A stretch of DNA of 64,000 bases from assembly GCA_964019155.1 (NCBI GenBank), contig OZ025242.1:64218948-64282947 (forward strand), in the 5' to 3' direction. A program made the position numbers and the translations under genes. This DNA comes from Osedax fenrisi. Its lineage: Eukaryota; Annelida; Polychaeta; Sabellida; Siboglinidae. Numbering within the stretch: position 1 is the stretch's first letter; every line of letters begins with the position of its first letter. Under the pieces are notes generated by a model. The model saw nothing but the letters and a program-made list of their open reading frames with translations. It did no database searches and was not told the origin of the DNA. Below, in pieces: positions 29,217 through 34,822 of the stretch.

Positions 29217-32200
29217 TATAGCCTATTAAGTTATGATATTTACATGCAATGATGAATAAATAATTTGTGATTCTATAAGTAATTTTAACAATACAATATT
29301 TTAATTATTATTATCCATTCTGAAGGCTAAATTTAAATGATTATTTTATAATATAATAATTAATTAATATACAATTAGTGTAATGAAGAGTATAATTATG
29401 AGTATGAATATTTTTCATTATATAGAAGTATTAATAATAAAAAAAATATCGACCTCAATTTGATAACTAATCATTAAACATAATGCATATATATATATCT
29501 AACTAATATAACAGAGTATATGTAATCTAAATAAAGGAATGAGGGCACTTTTATTACAGTTCACCATTTTCAACAGAAAGTTGCGATGCAGGAAGTTATT
29601 TCAAGGGAAACACGTGTAGGAAATGTCCTGTCCTTCAATATCAACCAGACAGCGGTCAGAACTTCTGCAAACTCTGTCCGAATACAACATCCACTGACAA
29701 GATTGGTTCTACTGACCTATCGCAGTGCAAAGGTCAGCAGAAGCACACTCATGTATTATAAGAATAATCAACATAATTTACTAATTATGTTATCATTATA
29801 CATTACTACAAATATTGCATTTATGTAGGCAAGACTAGTCAAACTAATGTTCTATGCGAAATATTCTCTCAAGTAAATTTATTATATAACTAATAATTTA
29901 TGATCCTATATTCAATTTTAGTATATACATATTTTAATTGAAATAAATATCTAATTATGATATTTTTTTAAGTTATAAATTAAGTATACTAATTAAGGGG
30001 ATATCACATGACGCCCGCCTCTCTATGTATATAGATAGCAAATAATGGGTCTATAGAAATCTATGTTTGCATAATTCTATTCATTGTATTGAGCTAATTT
30101 TTGTTGTATTCTATTCATTAAATATATACACATGATGTTTATAAACTTAACTTTTATAATATATATTATATAACATATATATTATATATATTACATATAT
30201 ATTATATAACATATATATATATATGCACACATTTTAATTTTTAAATTTACGGAATTTCTATAGAAATTGTTATTTTTGCAATTATACACATACAAATGTT
30301 GAAAATGTCTTCAGTATAAGTATTCATATATATGTTATTTATATAATACAATACAAATTAGTAGAATACATATAATAGTTTTTGATAAATGTTCTTTTAT
30401 ACACACATAGGTACACACATACCTACCTAGCGTGAAATAATTATTCTGAGAAAACAGCATTTGAATATATATGAATACATTATATATCATATATAATGAA
30501 TATATATGAACCACTTTTTATGTTATTTCTAGACTGTTTTCATAAATAATTTGTTTACAGATGTTAAAAAATAAATCATTTAATATTATGTAATAAAAAA
30601 ATGTTAAATAACAAATTATTTTCACCAAAACAAGGTGTGTGACATCCCCTTAAAACTATTAAATTATTTATATTATATGTATTGGTTAATAAGAATCAAA
30701 AGTATAAGTAGAATATTATACACTTTAATTTATATTTGTAGATGTTAAACATATGTACTACTGTGTAACAATATAGATATATTACTATTTCTACTCATCA
30801 TCTAAATATGTTCACATCATTTATATAAACACAGTATAATAATTACATACGTTATAGGTATTATTATGAAAATATAATCTCAATTTTCTTGAAATTCATA
30901 ACATATAAATAAATGTATATAATTTATTAAATTTCATTTTGATATTCTCAAAATGGATGATATATATGAAAATATTAAATATAAATAACATAAGTATAAA
31001 GTGAATACATTTTTTTTTTTTAAATGAACACATTTTCCTAAATTTCACACAATTATAAACATGAATTACTATTGTAGATCATCGGTGCAGCATTATAGAC
31101 TCTAAGGCTCAACAGGGTGAAATCAGATCTCCTAACTGGCCATCCTCTTTTCCAGCAAACTCAAAATGTAACTGGAATATTAGAACCAAATCGAAAAGGC
31201 TAATACTTCTGTTCTTCAATAAACTTTCATTTCCAAAGAGATATAATTGCAGCGACTTGAAGATATCTATAAAACATCAAGGTTTCCTAGACTCAATGAT
31301 TATGTACCGTTATTAATCAGCTGTATTCAAAGAACTTAACTTAATGGATAATCCTGTCATATAACATCTGTGATATTCTAATTGATGTTGTTACAGGATT
31401 AAGGATGAAGATTTGCAGTAATTCAATTAGGCCGATTATTAACTTGAATTCATCACGCGTTCAAATTAGTTTCAGTTCAAAGTCGAACTCCCATAATTAC
31501 AAAGGATTCTCTCTTTTCTACGTCAGTTATTCAAGTTAGTTGCGTGAGAATATTTATTATCTTGTGGTTTATTATCTAGTCTAGAGTTTGTGCAGTGTAT
31601 TATGTTTACCATTCACATTAAACTAATAGAAAATATCATAGTTTCTAATGTTAACTTTGCATATATAATTAAATTAAAAGTATATATTATTAAACATAAA
31701 TTAAAACTTTAATAGATAACAAGCATATATAAAATACTAGTGATCAAAATTCGGGTTCAAATATCGAATTTCACTATTTGATGAGACAGGGTAGCAAAAT
31801 TGTTGAAAAGTCGGGTACGACTAGTAATAGTCACCTGAGTAACAGTACCCGACTTTTATTATTAATAATTTTTGAAATTCATTTAATTGTAAACATTCAT
31901 TGAAATTATATTCAAATTTCAATATTATATTATATAAATATATTATATAGTAAAGCATTTAATAGTCAAGTTAATAAATATTATTAAATATTGTTATTAC
32001 TAATTTAATAAATGTGATCATAATACTGTCATTTTAATATATTATCGTATGCAGAAATACTGTGTCAAATTAAATTGTACGAATTTATCAATATCGCTCA
32101 TAATTTAAATATTTAAATAATTATTCTTAAATTAATAATTTTACGATCCGCATACGATCATAAACCACTCTATTATACCGCTAGTAGTATTAGTGTTGGG

Positions 32201-34631
32201 AATCTAACTTGACCTTCGAACCCGAACTGATACAGTTACGATTTCGAACTAATGCAATTTATATTTAAACATATTATTATTTTATGAATATTTGTATTTA
32301 CAATCATGTTATAGAGTCTATAGTTTCGCCTATAATCTTTGGTAAATATTTTCAAATTCTATTTAAAATTTAAATTTGTTGTATTGTTATATCTATTTAA
32401 TTACAATTTTAGATACTAACAATATTTAGTTTATAAATGTACTGATTAATCTATATTACTAAATTATGGTATGCATACTTAATTACTCGAATTATATGTT
32501 TAATTTTATGTTTTTAAGAGTTTGAAATTACAAATTTAAACAAAAATAAAATTTATATAATTTATAATACATTTTAGATTAAAACTTTTAATAATGGTAT
32601 TACAAATTATATAATGTTATTTTATATTTATGAAATTTATATATAATATATTGTATATTTAATAAATCATATTATATATTTAATTCATCATTTTAATATA
32701 ATATTTATAATTTAAAATTCCATTTTTATTAACAATATACAAATAATATTTATAATTTTCTAAAATTGTATTAAATTGTATTAAAAAGTACTTTCATATT
32801 TGTGGATATTATATTATGTTTGATATGATATAATATAAACATATAAAATTCTTATCCAAATATTATTTTTCATTTAATTATAAATAATTATATTATTAAA
32901 TATAAAATAATAACTACATAGTATTAATAAAGCCAGGACTTGGGTATTAATATCAATTTAAATTATATTAATAATAATAATAATATTAAAGTTAGCAAGT
33001 TTAATAATTATATTATTAAATATAAAATAATAACTACATAGTATTAATAAAGCCAGGACTTGGGTATTAATATCAATTTAAATTATATTAATAATAATAA
33101 TAATATTAAAGTTAGCAAGTTTATTAACATTTTTTATTATCTCATTTTCTATAATTATTTTATAAGATATTATAAATATGGATAATCCTTTTTTATCATA
33201 TAATAAGGATCTCTTTGATTATATTTATAACTTTCATAAATTTCTCATAATTTTTATTAATATATTCTATACTGAGATACCATTCTTATCGTAGTTACAT
33301 TTAATAAATTTGAAATCATTTGTAGAGACGCATGCGTCTATGCATAGATTAGAATAGCATACAAGTCGACATCATATCTAACGGGCATTCTTAATGTCAT
33401 ATGATGTGGGAATTTCCCACTGGGAAATATAATGTTATTGAGAGTGCCACTGTTAAATTTAATATATGTTTAAAATTCTATTTATATTAACCTTCCTCTG
33501 ACGTTAAGTCATTTACATATATCCAATAATAACTATGAATTAAATTCTATAGTAAAGAAAGGGGGGATATGCAATATAGCCGGCGAATTCAAAAGGGGTG
33601 GGACTCTAGGCGTGGCTAATAGCCATTGGCTATATCAAAAATACTATAAACGATAATTCGATTATATAATATTGTATAGTTTTTTTAAAGATTTATTTTA
33701 AATCGCTAATTAAATTATATAATAGTTAAAATGTTATTTAATTTATGTTATAGTTATTTTATTTGCATGCGTGACTCGTGTTTATTTAAATGTTACACAT
33801 AAATAGGTGGTTTTTTAAAAAAGTTACTGGTCACTGAATATTGAATATTTTTAGTATAATATATTCACAACATATAGCTCTAATTTATCTTGTTAGTAAA
33901 ACATATAAAATGAACCTAATCTATATTAAAAATAAGATAAAGCGAGTCTTAATAATAATATATTTAATTTATGACAATTTTACTAATAGTTTTAAGTTGA
34001 GTACATTATTTAAGTAAATAAGGACCTATATAAGTGTATAAATAGGGATAAATATATAGATAATGAAAAATGACCAATATTACGATCACTAGTATATACC
34101 CATATAATTGTATATGTTGATATACATATTCACAAATATTAATTAATATCGCCATTTATACAATAGATATGAGATATTACGACTATAAATAAATTACCAT
34201 TTTTCACCTATATATTTCACAAATATATTACTTTTGAAACATAATTCTTACACTATTAAACATTATCATACAATCAAGAACACCGATAGAGTGATATTGA
34301 CCACATAATGATGACTCACACCACAGGTCACTACAGGTCACTCATCGAGAGCATAGTAACTGATCACAAGCTCTACACGCAACACAAAATTATTCTACAG
34401 GTTGGTAATACGTTCCTTAACTGAAAACTTAACTTAAATTTTACTCTGTAAATAAAATATCACACTAAATTTATTATTATACAGGATCGAAATCTATTGA
34501 GCGCCCTGCTTTCTTTGATCAAAAACCCAACATCGTATTACCTATACCAAGACACTAGTACAACTCTTTTTCAGAATTCATTTCGTGATTTTATAACAGA
34601 GAAAGTAAGAAAATTCATACTAAAGAGTTAA
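1157..34631 (+). CDS. SCUBE-like secreted protein (signal peptide, 5 EGF, GCC2/GCC3, CUB), 20 coding exons
   Basis: SCUBE proteins are secreted or membrane-tethered glycoproteins that, in vertebrates, help release lipid-modified Hedgehog and act as co-receptors. My exon join is 1157-1220, 9322-9413, 13301-13415, 13657-13761, 15707-15841, 17168-17287, 19143-19262, 19818-19989, 21024-21106, 21216-21338, 22606-22761, 22896-22995, 23301-23401, 26702-26881, 26976-27161, 29577-29732, 31078-31281, 31397-31534, 34327-34400, 34485-34631. It totals 2571 nt (856 aa plus stop) with matching phases throughout. Domains: signal peptide about 1-21, pro-region ending RIKR at 41-44, EGF1-5 about 50-250, spacer about 251-495, three GCC2/GCC3 modules 496-669, CUB about 670-783, C-terminal tail to 856. 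Vertebrate SCUBEs have nine EGF repeats, so this one is shorter. The order of domains and the spacer and tail similarity identify the family; orthology to SCUBE1, 2 or 3 is not resolvable. Exon 1 and the 3' end of exon 17 are the least certain parts. Confidence 0.85.
3772..4226. mobile_element. pogo/Tigger-like non-autonomous DNA element
   Basis: The ends are inverted repeats beginning CAGTCAACTC, with related GTCCGACTTA motifs repeated inside both ends, and TA lies on each outer side (3770-3771 and 4227-4228). CAGTCAACTC-type ends with TA target duplication are characteristic of the pogo/Tigger group of Tc1/mariner elements. The 455-bp interior is AT-rich without a transposase frame, so it is a MITE. 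Confidence 0.8.
4505..4680 (-). mobile_element. tRNA-derived SINE
   Basis: Read on the minus strand, the 5' part resembles a tRNA: GGGGTCTATTCCTCAGTGG gives an A-box-like stretch and GGTCCTGAGTTAGACTCC a B-box-like stretch about 35 nt later. A non-tRNA tail follows. The stem complementarity is poor, so this is a SINE and not a functional tRNA gene. Confidence 0.55.
4845..4893. repeat. GTGTAGTGTAG short tandem array
   Basis: Imperfect repeats of GGTGTAGTGTAGT-like units lie next to an (AT)n tract at 4910-4938. Confidence 0.7.
6982..7044. repeat. Short inverted repeat (hairpin)
   Basis: GATACAACGAAGTAAC is followed about 30 nt later by GTTACTTCGTCGTATC, giving complementary arms of about 16 nt with one mismatch. 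It may be a tiny foldback element. A similar short palindrome around GAGAACGAAGT lies at 10458-10506. Confidence 0.6.
7915..8362. repeat. Dispersed inverted-repeat block
   Basis: About 40 nt at 7918-7960 recur in inverted orientation at 8310-8362; a shared core is TTTATTGGGAGATAC. Between them a second motif, GGGATACCTCCT or its complement, occurs three times (about 8151-8171, 8205-8220 inverted, 8271-8290). This looks like a degraded or composite transposon, with no coding capacity seen. Confidence 0.5.
8440..8710 (+). mobile_element. SINE fragment with AACAATA-type tail
   Basis: A perfect B-box core (GGTTCGACCCTCG) is followed by about 200 nt of complex sequence, then GATGAAAGGACTCCACC and a tail of AATAAAAATAACAATAAC units. 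The A-box half appears to be missing, so it is probably 5'-truncated or diverged. A similar GACTCCAC plus AATAACAATAAC ending is visible on the minus strand at about 20255-20300. Confidence 0.55.
9052..9115. repeat. 24-bp triplicate
   Basis: TATTAGTGTGTACTATAGTAC-type units occur almost three times in tandem. Confidence 0.7.
9322..9413 (+). CDS. SCUBE-like exon 2: pro-region and start of EGF1
   Basis: Acceptor TATTACAG, donor AAG|GTATGT; phase 1 to 0. It encodes GEFLRTGKIHL..., then RIKR (residues 41-44), a dibasic furin-type site, then the first cysteine of EGF1 in IDCAK. The reading continues directly into NNGGC at the start of the next exon, giving the classic CxxNNGGC EGF start. This supports both exons. 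Confidence 0.8.
9414..13300 (+). other. SCUBE-like intron 2
   Basis: AT-rich sequence with many (AT)n and TATG/TATA microsatellites, small palindromes such as 10441-10516, and repeated ATAGTATATACTATAT units near 12870-12925. No coding exon or recognisable full-length mobile element was found. Confidence 0.5.
13301..13415 (+). CDS. SCUBE-like exon 3: EGF1
   Basis: Starts in phase 0 directly after an in-frame TAG that forms the acceptor, and ends in phase 1 at CACG|GTTAGA. With the C-A-K from exon 2 it gives a six-cysteine EGF module (C-x6-C-x3-C-x12-C-x-C-x12-C) that begins NNGGCDQHC. It resembles the TCAVNNGGC repeat of vertebrate SCUBEs. Confidence 0.9.
13657..13761 (+). CDS. SCUBE-like exon 4: EGF2
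   Basis: Acceptor TTTACAG, donor ATCG|GTTAGC; phase 1 to 1. It encodes a compact six-cysteine EGF repeat (DKRECLARQDC ... CACPSGLQANGQRC). The third-to-fourth cysteine loop has only four residues and the module lacks the calcium-binding DxxEC start. Confidence 0.9.
13787..13930. repeat. 19-bp minisatellite (ACCCCATGCTGCAGTATAC unit)
   Basis: Seven to eight near-identical tandem copies begin 25 bp after the exon-4 donor. Each unit contains a PstI-like CTGCAG palindrome. The array is open in several frames on both strands, which produces spurious ORFs. Confidence 0.95.
14343..14440. repeat. 14-bp TATACATTGTATAC tandem array
   Basis: About seven imperfect tandem copies; some units carry TTTTATAC in place of TTGTATAC. 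Confidence 0.8.
15639..15700. repeat. CACACCC tract before the exon-5 acceptor
   Basis: ACACACCCACACCC units extend to within a few bases of the acceptor GCGCAG at 15706 and probably act as its polypyrimidine-like tract. Confidence 0.75.
15707..15841 (+). CDS. SCUBE-like exon 5: calcium-binding EGF3
   Basis: Acceptor GCGCAG, donor GAAG|GTTAAC; phase 1 to 1. Begins DIDEC, the calcium-binding EGF signature, and contains CINTYGSYYCEC, which fits the Asp/Asn beta-hydroxylation pattern C-x-[DN]-x4-[FY]-x-C-x-C. Six cysteines are present. Confidence 0.93.
15842..17167 (+). other. SCUBE-like intron 5
   Basis: AT-rich. Contains short (AC)n near 16073-16090 and a 49-bp (AT)n at 16841-16889. No coding sequence or recognisable mobile element was found. 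Confidence 0.5.
17168..17287 (+). CDS. SCUBE-like exon 6: calcium-binding EGF4
   Basis: Acceptor CCTCTAG, donor ACAG|GTATGT; phase 1 to 1. Encodes DINECVENSNICEHTC followed by ENTHGSFTCSC, a cbEGF with a beta-hydroxylation consensus. It aligns with the vertebrate SCUBE repeat that ends in a short ...THC segment. Confidence 0.93.
17272..17447. repeat. Imperfect duplication of the exon-6 splice donor region
   Basis: The end of exon 6 with its donor and about 50 nt of intron recurs about 75-85 nt downstream: TTCACTGCACAGGTATG and TTCACTGTACACTGTACAGG, each followed by GATAGTATACATAGCAATGG and a GACCACGTGGGA motif. Use of the second donor would read into an in-frame TAG. Confidence 0.8.
17288..19142 (+). 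other. SCUBE-like intron 6
   Basis: Holds the duplicated donor, (AT)n runs at 18061-18088 and 18310-18350, and a hAT-like MITE at 18807-18970. The stretch 17635-17830 has higher complexity (GGCGGGGAGGAGC) but I recognise nothing in it. Confidence 0.5.
18807..18970. mobile_element. hAT-like MITE (164 bp) with 8-bp target duplication
   Basis: The ends are TAGGGGCG and CGCCCCTA, flanked by perfect 8-bp direct repeats CTTACTAT (18799-18806 and 18971-18978). The interior is rich in G and C runs (GGGGGACGGGGGG, GTCCCCCC). An 8-bp duplication with short TAGGG-type TIRs is the hAT pattern. Confidence 0.85.
19143..19262 (+). CDS. SCUBE-like exon 7: EGF5
   Basis: Acceptor ATTTACAG, donor CTAG|GTTAGT; phase 1 to 1. 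Encodes AINYCSINNGGCSEKC and CKCDSGKLHKDGKTC, six cysteines in EGF spacing. The calcium-binding DxxEC is replaced by INYC. It corresponds to the last EGF of vertebrate SCUBEs, just before the spacer. Confidence 0.93.
19282..19575 (-). mobile_element. 3' end of an RTE-like LINE, antisense fragment
   Basis: Minus-strand reading gives the typical C-terminal end of RTE-type reverse transcriptases: MTMFGHITHHDSLASTIL, then EGKSKRGRPKRK, then after a frameshift DRSKWRNLLSSPS and stop. It ends with ACTAAGTAACTAAGTA-like repeats, comparable to the TAAGTAAGTAAG end of the LINE at 43755. It is 5'-truncated next to an (AT)n tract. Confidence 0.75.
19650..19717. repeat. (AT)n microsatellite
   Basis: About 68 bp of almost uninterrupted AT dinucleotide lies inside SCUBE-like intron 7. 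Confidence 0.95.
19818..19989 (+). CDS. SCUBE-like exon 8: first spacer exon
   Basis: Chosen donor is AAG|GTCAGT (phase 2), which joins in frame to the next exon; a weaker donor 22 nt later (CAG|GTAACC) would give phase 0 and not fit. The start at ATCCAG|CC fits the phase-1 donor of exon 7. Encodes a Cys-rich stretch LRVKCKLRQASC ... CYKDKICVVTCIRG that resembles the start of the SCUBE spacer. The first 20 residues are less certain because LINE-like sequence lies just upstream. Confidence 0.75.
20780..21000. repeat. Imperfect C-rich ACTACTACC low-complexity tract
   Basis: Degenerate units such as CCACCCATACTAC run up to the exon-9 acceptor region. They are C-rich and G-poor on the sense strand. 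Confidence 0.7.
21024..21106 (+). CDS. SCUBE-like exon 9: spacer
   Basis: Acceptor TTTAACTAG, donor ACAA|GTAAGT; phase 2 to 1. Encodes SYNKYYCGKETDYKW ... KLICT. With exon 8 it forms the Cys-containing spacer. Assignment rests on phase match and position. Confidence 0.8.
21216..21338 (+). CDS. SCUBE-like exon 10: spacer
   Basis: Acceptor TTATCGTAG, donor AAGG|GTCAGT; phase 1 to 1. Encodes KFSNPSYKIVLRFIVK ... TTKRVIRLFK, a basic segment without cysteine. It follows exon 9 after a 109-bp intron. Confidence 0.75.
21339..22605 (+). other. SCUBE-like intron 10
   Basis: AT-rich. Contains a poly(T) run of about 25 nt at 21900-21924. A GATTTAGG ... TTGTAGAAGC ... TATCGAGACAATTACC block at about 21510-21575 has a diverged relative at 47130-47200, so it is probably a dispersed repeat. 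Confidence 0.45.
22606..22761 (+). CDS. SCUBE-like exon 11: spacer
   Basis: Acceptor TTTTAAAG, donor ACAA|GTAAGT; phase 1 to 1. Encodes YQVRNLHLSCYSSYKK and KTVCVKFVLKLRS. The second segment corresponds to the FITVEFELE-like strand of vertebrate SCUBE spacers. An upstream AG at 22589 would give the wrong phase. Confidence 0.8.
22896..22995 (+). CDS. SCUBE-like exon 12: spacer, CxxxC and helix
   Basis: Acceptor TTAATGAAG, donor TTCAG|GTCTAG; phase 1 to 2. Encodes FCRKKCIRKKTKAALENT followed by LLNKKLENNIKF. It matches the CNxxC plus basic amphipathic helix (KRTEKRLRKALRTLRK-like) of vertebrate SCUBEs, which makes it one of the clearest spacer exons. Confidence 0.85.
23301..23401 (+). CDS. SCUBE-like exon 13: end of spacer
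   Basis: Acceptor CATTATTAG, donor TGCT|GTTAGT; phase 2 to 1. Encodes a Lys-rich linker then TCRKGHILLKSLC, which leads into the first GCC2/GCC3 module (LACQPGTYL) on the next exon. Confidence 0.8.
23925..24914. mobile_element. TIR element family T, copy A (interrupted by a LINE)
   Basis: Left end AAAGATTTTGCGAAGCAAAG followed by ATATAACACT is matched in inverted form by AGTGTTATATCTTTCCTTCG at about 24877-24913. The interior shares long segments with copy B at 42971-45450, for example ACAACAATGTTTTCATTGC and TTAAATTACATGCAATATAA. Without the LINE insert it is about 480 bp and non-coding. Confidence 0.75.
24178..24693 (-). mobile_element. L2-like LINE 3' fragment (reverse transcriptase C-terminus)
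   Basis: The minus strand is open for more than 130 codons, ending with TAA at 24259-24261. It reads ITKLQILQNSIARC, then LHWLPVRHRILYKTLLLAHK, then DSPDYLASLL, VPYSWNTLPTSIRTTPS and FKKLLKTYLF. This is the characteristic C-terminal region of L2/Rex-type LINE ORF2. A short 3' UTR and an ATGTAAA-type tail follow at 24178-24200. It is 5'-truncated and the frame is unbroken in what remains. Confidence 0.88.
25109..25436. mobile_element. Foldback MITE (328 bp)
   Basis: Both halves are inverted copies of each other. The left begins CCCAACTAATAGTAATAGC and the right ends CTGTTACTATTAGCTGGG. The shared inner stretch includes CATAATAGCAGCATAATAGC. It could form a long imperfect hairpin. No coding capacity was seen. 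Confidence 0.8.
25504..26595. mobile_element. 1.09-kb TIR element, copy A
   Basis: Ends CAGTAGACCGGTTCG and CGAACCGGTCTACTG are perfect inverted repeats; similarity extends outward through TGTACACTGTA. The interior is very AT-rich with no open frame of note. It is nearly identical along its length to 57413-58500 in the same orientation, with scattered substitutions and small indels. The superfamily is not assigned. Confidence 0.85.
26639..26678. repeat. (AT)n microsatellite
   Basis: A pure AT run sits directly upstream of the exon-14 acceptor, leaving little conventional polypyrimidine tract (TACCTACAG). Confidence 0.9.
26702..26881 (+). CDS. SCUBE-like exon 14: GCC2/GCC3 module 1
   Basis: Acceptor ACCTACAG, donor CAAG|GTTAAT; phase 1 to 1. 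Encodes ACQPGTYLRNKRCLPCPFGT and ECLSCG, the repeated CxxCPxGTYQ pattern of the GCC2/GCC3 (ephrin-receptor-like) domain as in SCUBE proteins. Confidence 0.95.
26976..27161 (+). CDS. SCUBE-like exon 15: GCC2/GCC3 module 2
   Basis: Acceptor CATGTAG, donor GTAG|GTGTGT (phase 1, needed to join exon 16); an alternative AAC|GTAGGT would break phase. Encodes YCGKGSFSINGLLPCEACPK, GTYQPKEMSMSCVTC and a Gly/Ser-containing end. The 94-bp intron 14 separates it from module 1. Confidence 0.92.
28067..29133. mobile_element. hAT-like non-autonomous element with GATACTGATAC subterminal repeats
   Basis: Starts TAGTGTTG and ends CAACACTA. Near both ends are repeated ACTGATAC/GATACTGATAC motifs, typical of hAT subterminal repeats. 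It is inserted between AT runs, so the 8-bp duplication (ATATATAT) cannot be verified. A similar TAGTGTTGGGAATC end stands alone at 32189. Confidence 0.65.
29131..29211. repeat. (AT)n microsatellite, about 80 bp
   Basis: Uninterrupted TA dinucleotide array. Confidence 0.95.
29577..29732 (+). CDS. SCUBE-like exon 16: GCC2/GCC3 module 3
   Basis: Acceptor TTCAACAG, donor AAAG|GTCAGC; phase 1 to 1. Encodes SCDAGSYFKGNTCRKCPVLQ, then YQPDSGQNFCKLCPNTTSTD and GSTDLSQC, closely matching the last SCUBE GCC2/GCC3 repeat (CPGNTTTDxxGSTNxxxC). Confidence 0.95.
29733..31077 (+). other. SCUBE-like intron 16
   Basis: AT-rich. About half of it is the TTAA-flanked element at 29997-30649; a poly(T) run lies near 31011-31021. 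No exon was found. Confidence 0.5.
29997..30649. mobile_element. TTAA-flanked (piggyBac-type) MITE
   Basis: TTAA at 29993-29996 and 30650-30653 brackets ends GGGGATATCACA and TGTGACATCCCC, which are inverted copies with one mismatch. TTAA target duplication suggests a piggyBac-like superfamily. No transposase frame is present. Confidence 0.75.
31078..31281 (+). CDS. SCUBE-like exon 17: CUB domain, first half
   Basis: Acceptor ATTGTAG, phase 1. Encodes HRCSIIDSKAQQGEIRSPNW, PSSFPANSKCNWNI and FNKLSFPKRYNCSDLKISI: the CUB pattern with three of its four cysteines (SPNWPSSFPANSKCxW). The 3' end is uncertain. Both CAAG|GTTTCC (31281) and TACC|GTTATT (31308) keep phase 1 and differ by nine residues. 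Confidence 0.88.
31397..31534 (+). CDS. SCUBE-like exon 18: CUB domain, second half
   Basis: Acceptor TGTTACAG, donor TCAA|GTTAGT; phase 1 to 1. Encodes the fourth CUB cysteine in MKICSNSIRPI, then SSRVQISFSSKSNSHNYKGF and a final FYVSYSS strand. An in-frame TAG lies within the donor (AGT TAG), so unspliced transcripts would stop here. Confidence 0.92.
31535..34326 (+). other. SCUBE-like intron 18
   Basis: AT-rich. Includes a palindromic AGTCGGGTACGACTA segment near 31808, a solo hAT-type end at 32189, a perfect 120-bp tandem duplication (32882-33121) and a complex block at 33330-33640 (including GGGAATTTCCCA) that I do not recognise. Confidence 0.5.
32882..33121. repeat. Perfect 120-bp tandem duplication
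   Basis: Two adjacent copies with a period of exactly 120 bp appear identical over their full length, both containing AAAGCCAGGACTTGGGTATT. This is either a very recent duplication or an assembly artefact. Confidence 0.93.
34327..34400 (+). CDS. SCUBE-like exon 19: C-terminal tail
   Basis: Acceptor CACCACAG, donor CTACAG|GTTGGT; phase 1 to 0. Encodes HYRSLIESIVTDHKLY, matching the DYxxLIEDIVxDGRLY motif after the CUB domain in vertebrate SCUBEs. Confidence 0.9.
34485..34631 (+). CDS. SCUBE-like exon 20: C-terminus and stop
   Basis: Acceptor TTATACAG, phase 0, stop TAA at 34629-34631. Encodes DRNLLSALLSLIKNPTSYY, then FQNSFRDFITEKVRKFI. This matches the DKKLIKALFDVLAHPQNYF ... FPRSFIKLLRSKVSRFL end of SCUBE proteins and places the true C-terminus. 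Confidence 0.93.
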   Translation, partial: DRNLLSALLSLIKNPTSYYLYQDTSTTLFQNSFRDFITEKVRKFILKS

Positions 34632-34753
34632 TTCAATATCATTATTATTATTGAAATAATAATATATTATTTTTATTATTTTATTATTATTATAATTATT
34701 ATATTCATTATCGTATTATAAGTTATTTATTGTTATTTGTGATCGAAATTATA

Positions 34754-34763
34754 AATAAATAAA
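34754..34763 (+). promoter_or_regulatory. Poly(A) signal for the SCUBE-like gene
   Basis: Two overlapping AATAAA hexamers begin about 120 nt after the SCUBE-like stop codon. They are the best candidates in the short intergenic gap, though AATAAA is common by chance in this AT-rich DNA. Confidence 0.5.
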
Positions 34764-34779
34764 TTTGAATATTATAAGA

Positions 34780-34785
34780 TTTATT
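34780..34785 (-). promoter_or_regulatory. Poly(A) signal for CTR9
   Basis: TTTATT on the plus strand is AATAAA on the minus strand, about 38 nt downstream of the CTR9 stop codon. It lies only about 20 nt from the opposite-strand signals. Confidence 0.5.
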
Positions 34786-34822
34786 TTTTTAAATGAAGAA
34801 TTTTTAAAGCCAATTAAAATGA

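Larger units (their letters stand above)
27162..29576 (+). other. SCUBE-like intron 15
   Basis: Long AT-rich stretch with poly(A/T) low complexity at 28320-28680, a hAT-like element at 28067-29133 and an (AT)n tract of about 80 bp at 29131-29211. No exon was found. Confidence 0.5.
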
